From Phocaeicola_A sp964514145 (lineage in GTDB: Bacteria; Bacteroidota; Bacteroidia; Bacteroidales; Bacteroidaceae): DNA of 16,916 nucleotides. A program made the position numbers and the translations under genes. The notes under the pieces are model-generated. The model saw only the letters and a program-made list of their open reading frames with translations, made no database searches and was not told the origin of the DNA. The stretch covers positions 1 through 16,916 of the forward strand of contig CAZEPM010000039.1 in the NCBI GenBank assembly GCA_964514145.1, read 5' to 3'. Shown piece by piece: positions 15,655-16,916 of the stretch. The number at the start of each line of letters is the position of its first letter. The stretch's first letter is position 1.

Positions 15655-16908
15655 TTATTTATATTGAATACTTTCGATGACATCGATCATCCGTTGAAGC
15701 ACCAACGGCCAAGCATAGCACTCATCGACATAGTTCCGTCCGCGTTGCGACAACTGCCCGCACAACGTCGGCGAGACATCCAGCCGTTGCAACTGAGCTA
15801 TGAAACTACGCCTGTTCGTATAGAACAAAGCCGCTTTGCTTTTCACACAATGTTCTTTCAGCACCTCGCAACGTCCGTTGACCAACAAAGGTTTCCCATC
15901 GTGCATGGCTTCTAATACAATCAAAGACAAACTTTCATACAGCGAGGGATTCACAACAATCTTTGCATGCTGAAGGATAACCCGTTTCTCTTCATCCGTA
16001 ACAAATCCGGTGTAAACCACGTCGGGAGAGGAGCAACGGCGGTAATCGGCCGGATAACTACCCACAAGCACCAATTTCAGATTCGATTCCACCCGCCGCT
16101 TATAAGCCATAAAGTCATCGGATATGTGCTGCAGTTTCCCCGGTTCAATACGCCCCACATAGAGCAGATAGTCATCGGGCAAGTGATATTTATGTTGCGT
16201 GGCCTCCCAGTCGGCCGGCACCGGTTCCTCGATACCGACTCCAATCACACCATGTCTCGCCAGCTTGCGCCCCCAGATGTTCCGCCCAAGCCGTTGCTCG
16301 GCCGTCGTGTTAAAGGCCACGTAAGCCACTCGCGTCATCACTTCCGTCTGCACCGACCAAAAGAAAGTTCCTGTGCAATGCAGCGTAGGAATCACGATGG
16401 TTTTATGGGGAACGATATAGCCCGTAAAGAAACAGGGAGATTCTACCATATTAATTGGAAGAAAACAATGATAATCGGCTTGATGTTGCTCCACGTAAGC
16501 ATTCAACGACGATGAATAGAAATGATCGCTTCGAAAGGCTGCGAGCTCCTCCTCCTTCTTCCACGACCACACCGGCATTACATTCGCCAGCGTCCTCAAC
16601 AAGTGTAACCGAAACAACAGTCTGCGCAACTTTCGCGCCGGCTTCAGCCGTTGCAGATGTCGGTCGTGCTGATCAGCCTGAATCGGGTCAACCTTAAAAC
16701 GACGCACCAACACACCGTTCAGCCACTCGGCACCTTCAGGCAACTCATTGACAGACTGTTGATAATTGCGCACACAAGTGGTCAACACCTCCACCTCGTA
16801 ACGCACCGTCAATCGCTCGGCCAACATCCGGCAATGATATTCAGCTCCGCCATTGACATCCTTTCCGTAGCGGGTAACGACAAATGCTATTTTCTTTTTC
16901 ACACTCAT
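15655..16908 (-). CDS. Glycosyltransferase family 4 (first copy of a tandem pair)
   Basis: A retaining GT-B transferase of 417 residues, first in the visible cluster. It has VTRYGKDVNGGAEYHCRMLA (11-30), YLLYVGRIEPGKL (247-259), which is the usual GT4 donor-site arrangement with K258, LVLVGSYP (279-286), VVYTGFVTDEEK (297-308) and YESLSLIVLEAM (324-335), with EX7E residues E325 and E333. The paralogue downstream shares long runs such as ILQHAKIVVNPS and ESLSLIVLEAM. The ATG at 16908 lies 8 bases from the window edge. Its N-terminus (MSVKKKIAFVVTRYGKD) lines up with the paralogue's MKKIALVVVRYGKD apart from three added residues, so the start is credible and the gene looks complete. The cluster's promoter must lie outside the window. 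Confidence 0.93.
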   Translation of the reverse strand: MSVKKKIAFVVTRYGKDVNGGAEYHCRMLAERLTVRYEVEVLTTCVRNYQQSVNELPEGAEWLNGVLVRRFKVDPIQADQHDRHLQRLKPARKLRRLLFRLHLLRTLANVMPVWSWKKEEELAAFRSDHFYSSSLNAYVEQHQADYHCFLPINMVESPCFFTGYIVPHKTIVIPTLHCTGTFFWSVQTEVMTRVAYVAFNTTAEQRLGRNIWGRKLARHGVIGVGIEEPVPADWEATQHKYHLPDDYLLYVGRIEPGKLQHISDDFMAYKRRVESNLKLVLVGSYPADYRRCSSPDVVYTGFVTDEEKRVILQHAKIVVNPSLYESLSLIVLEAMHDGKPLLVNGRCEVLKEHCVKSKAALFYTNRRSFIAQLQRLDVSPTLCGQLSQRGRNYVDECYAWPLVLQRMIDVIESIQYK

Positions 16909-16916
16909 ATCGTCAG

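Larger units (their letters stand above)
14401..16908 (-). repeat. Tandem gene duplication (two GT4 copies)
   Basis: The two copies remain alike at DNA level in the donor-domain half. For example, CGCCCCACATAGAGCAGATA occurs identically on the plus strand at 14897 and 16151, 1254 bases apart. AATGTTCTTTCAGCACC is shared near 14610 and 15850. Similarity is much lower in the acceptor-domain half. The repeat could support recombination that deletes one copy or forms a hybrid gene. Confidence 0.8.

Noticed and set aside
15124..15915. Long 263-codon plus-strand frame across the two GT4 genes
   Set aside because: It is antisense to the conserved coding sequence of both paralogues and spans their junction, so it arises from codon bias in the real genes.
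14401..16908. CRISPR array or mobile-element repeat as explanation of the repeated DNA
   Set aside because: The repeats are spaced about 1254 bases apart and fall at matching codons of two homologous genes, so gene duplication explains them. No short regularly spaced repeats or terminal inverted repeats are seen.

Overview
The window looks like a piece of a Bacteroidales chromosome, most likely Bacteroides in the broad sense. Three things point there. A 7TM-HD phosphodiesterase sits beside priA. GluRS carries a proline- and glycine-rich insertion just after its KMSKS-type loop. Upstream regions carry TAnnTTTG -7 boxes rather than E. coli-type -10/-35 pairs. The taxon is inferred from gene content and motifs; no database search was possible.

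Layout. At 1-61 (minus) there may be the start of a gene running off the left edge. From 100 to 2870 (minus) lie gltX (glutamyl-tRNA synthetase) and then waaA (Kdo transferase for lipid A), read as one unit. Divergent from gltX across a 100-base AT-rich gap is a plus-strand group: a 7TM-HD phosphodiesterase of the PgpH type (2971-5016), priA helicase (5019-7484) and a low-molecular-weight tyrosine phosphatase (7522-7998). This group meets, tail to tail, an exported thioredoxin-fold protein with a large unassigned C-terminal region (8107-9339, minus). Next upstream on the minus strand is an MsbA-type ABC exporter (9420-11261), with its own promoter-like -7 box and a hairpin plus T-run terminator behind it.

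From 11481 to the right edge, everything is a tightly packed minus-strand glycosyltransferase cluster. In transcription order it holds two tandem paralogous GT4 enzymes (16908-15655 and 15645-14401), a DUF5672-type putative glycosyltransferase (14397-13531), a classic GT2 (13514-12516), a 155-base stretch with short competing reading frames, and a second GT-A type transferase resembling the StrF-like/PF13712 group (12356-11481). Gaps between the assigned genes are 3-16 bases apart from that stretch. No polymerase (Wzy), flippase (Wzx) or sugar-nucleotide synthesis gene is visible, so the cluster probably continues beyond the right edge.

Together, waaA, the exporter and the five glycosyltransferases suggest assembly of a surface glycolipid: LPS/LOS core or a related glycan built on Kdo-lipid A and moved across the inner membrane by the exporter. 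This link is inference from gene families and proximity. I see no IS element, CRISPR array, tRNA, rRNA or clear novel defence system. The least explained pieces are the short-frame region at 12357-12515, the GC-rich non-coding stretch at about 11340-11480, and the C-terminal region of the thioredoxin-fold protein.
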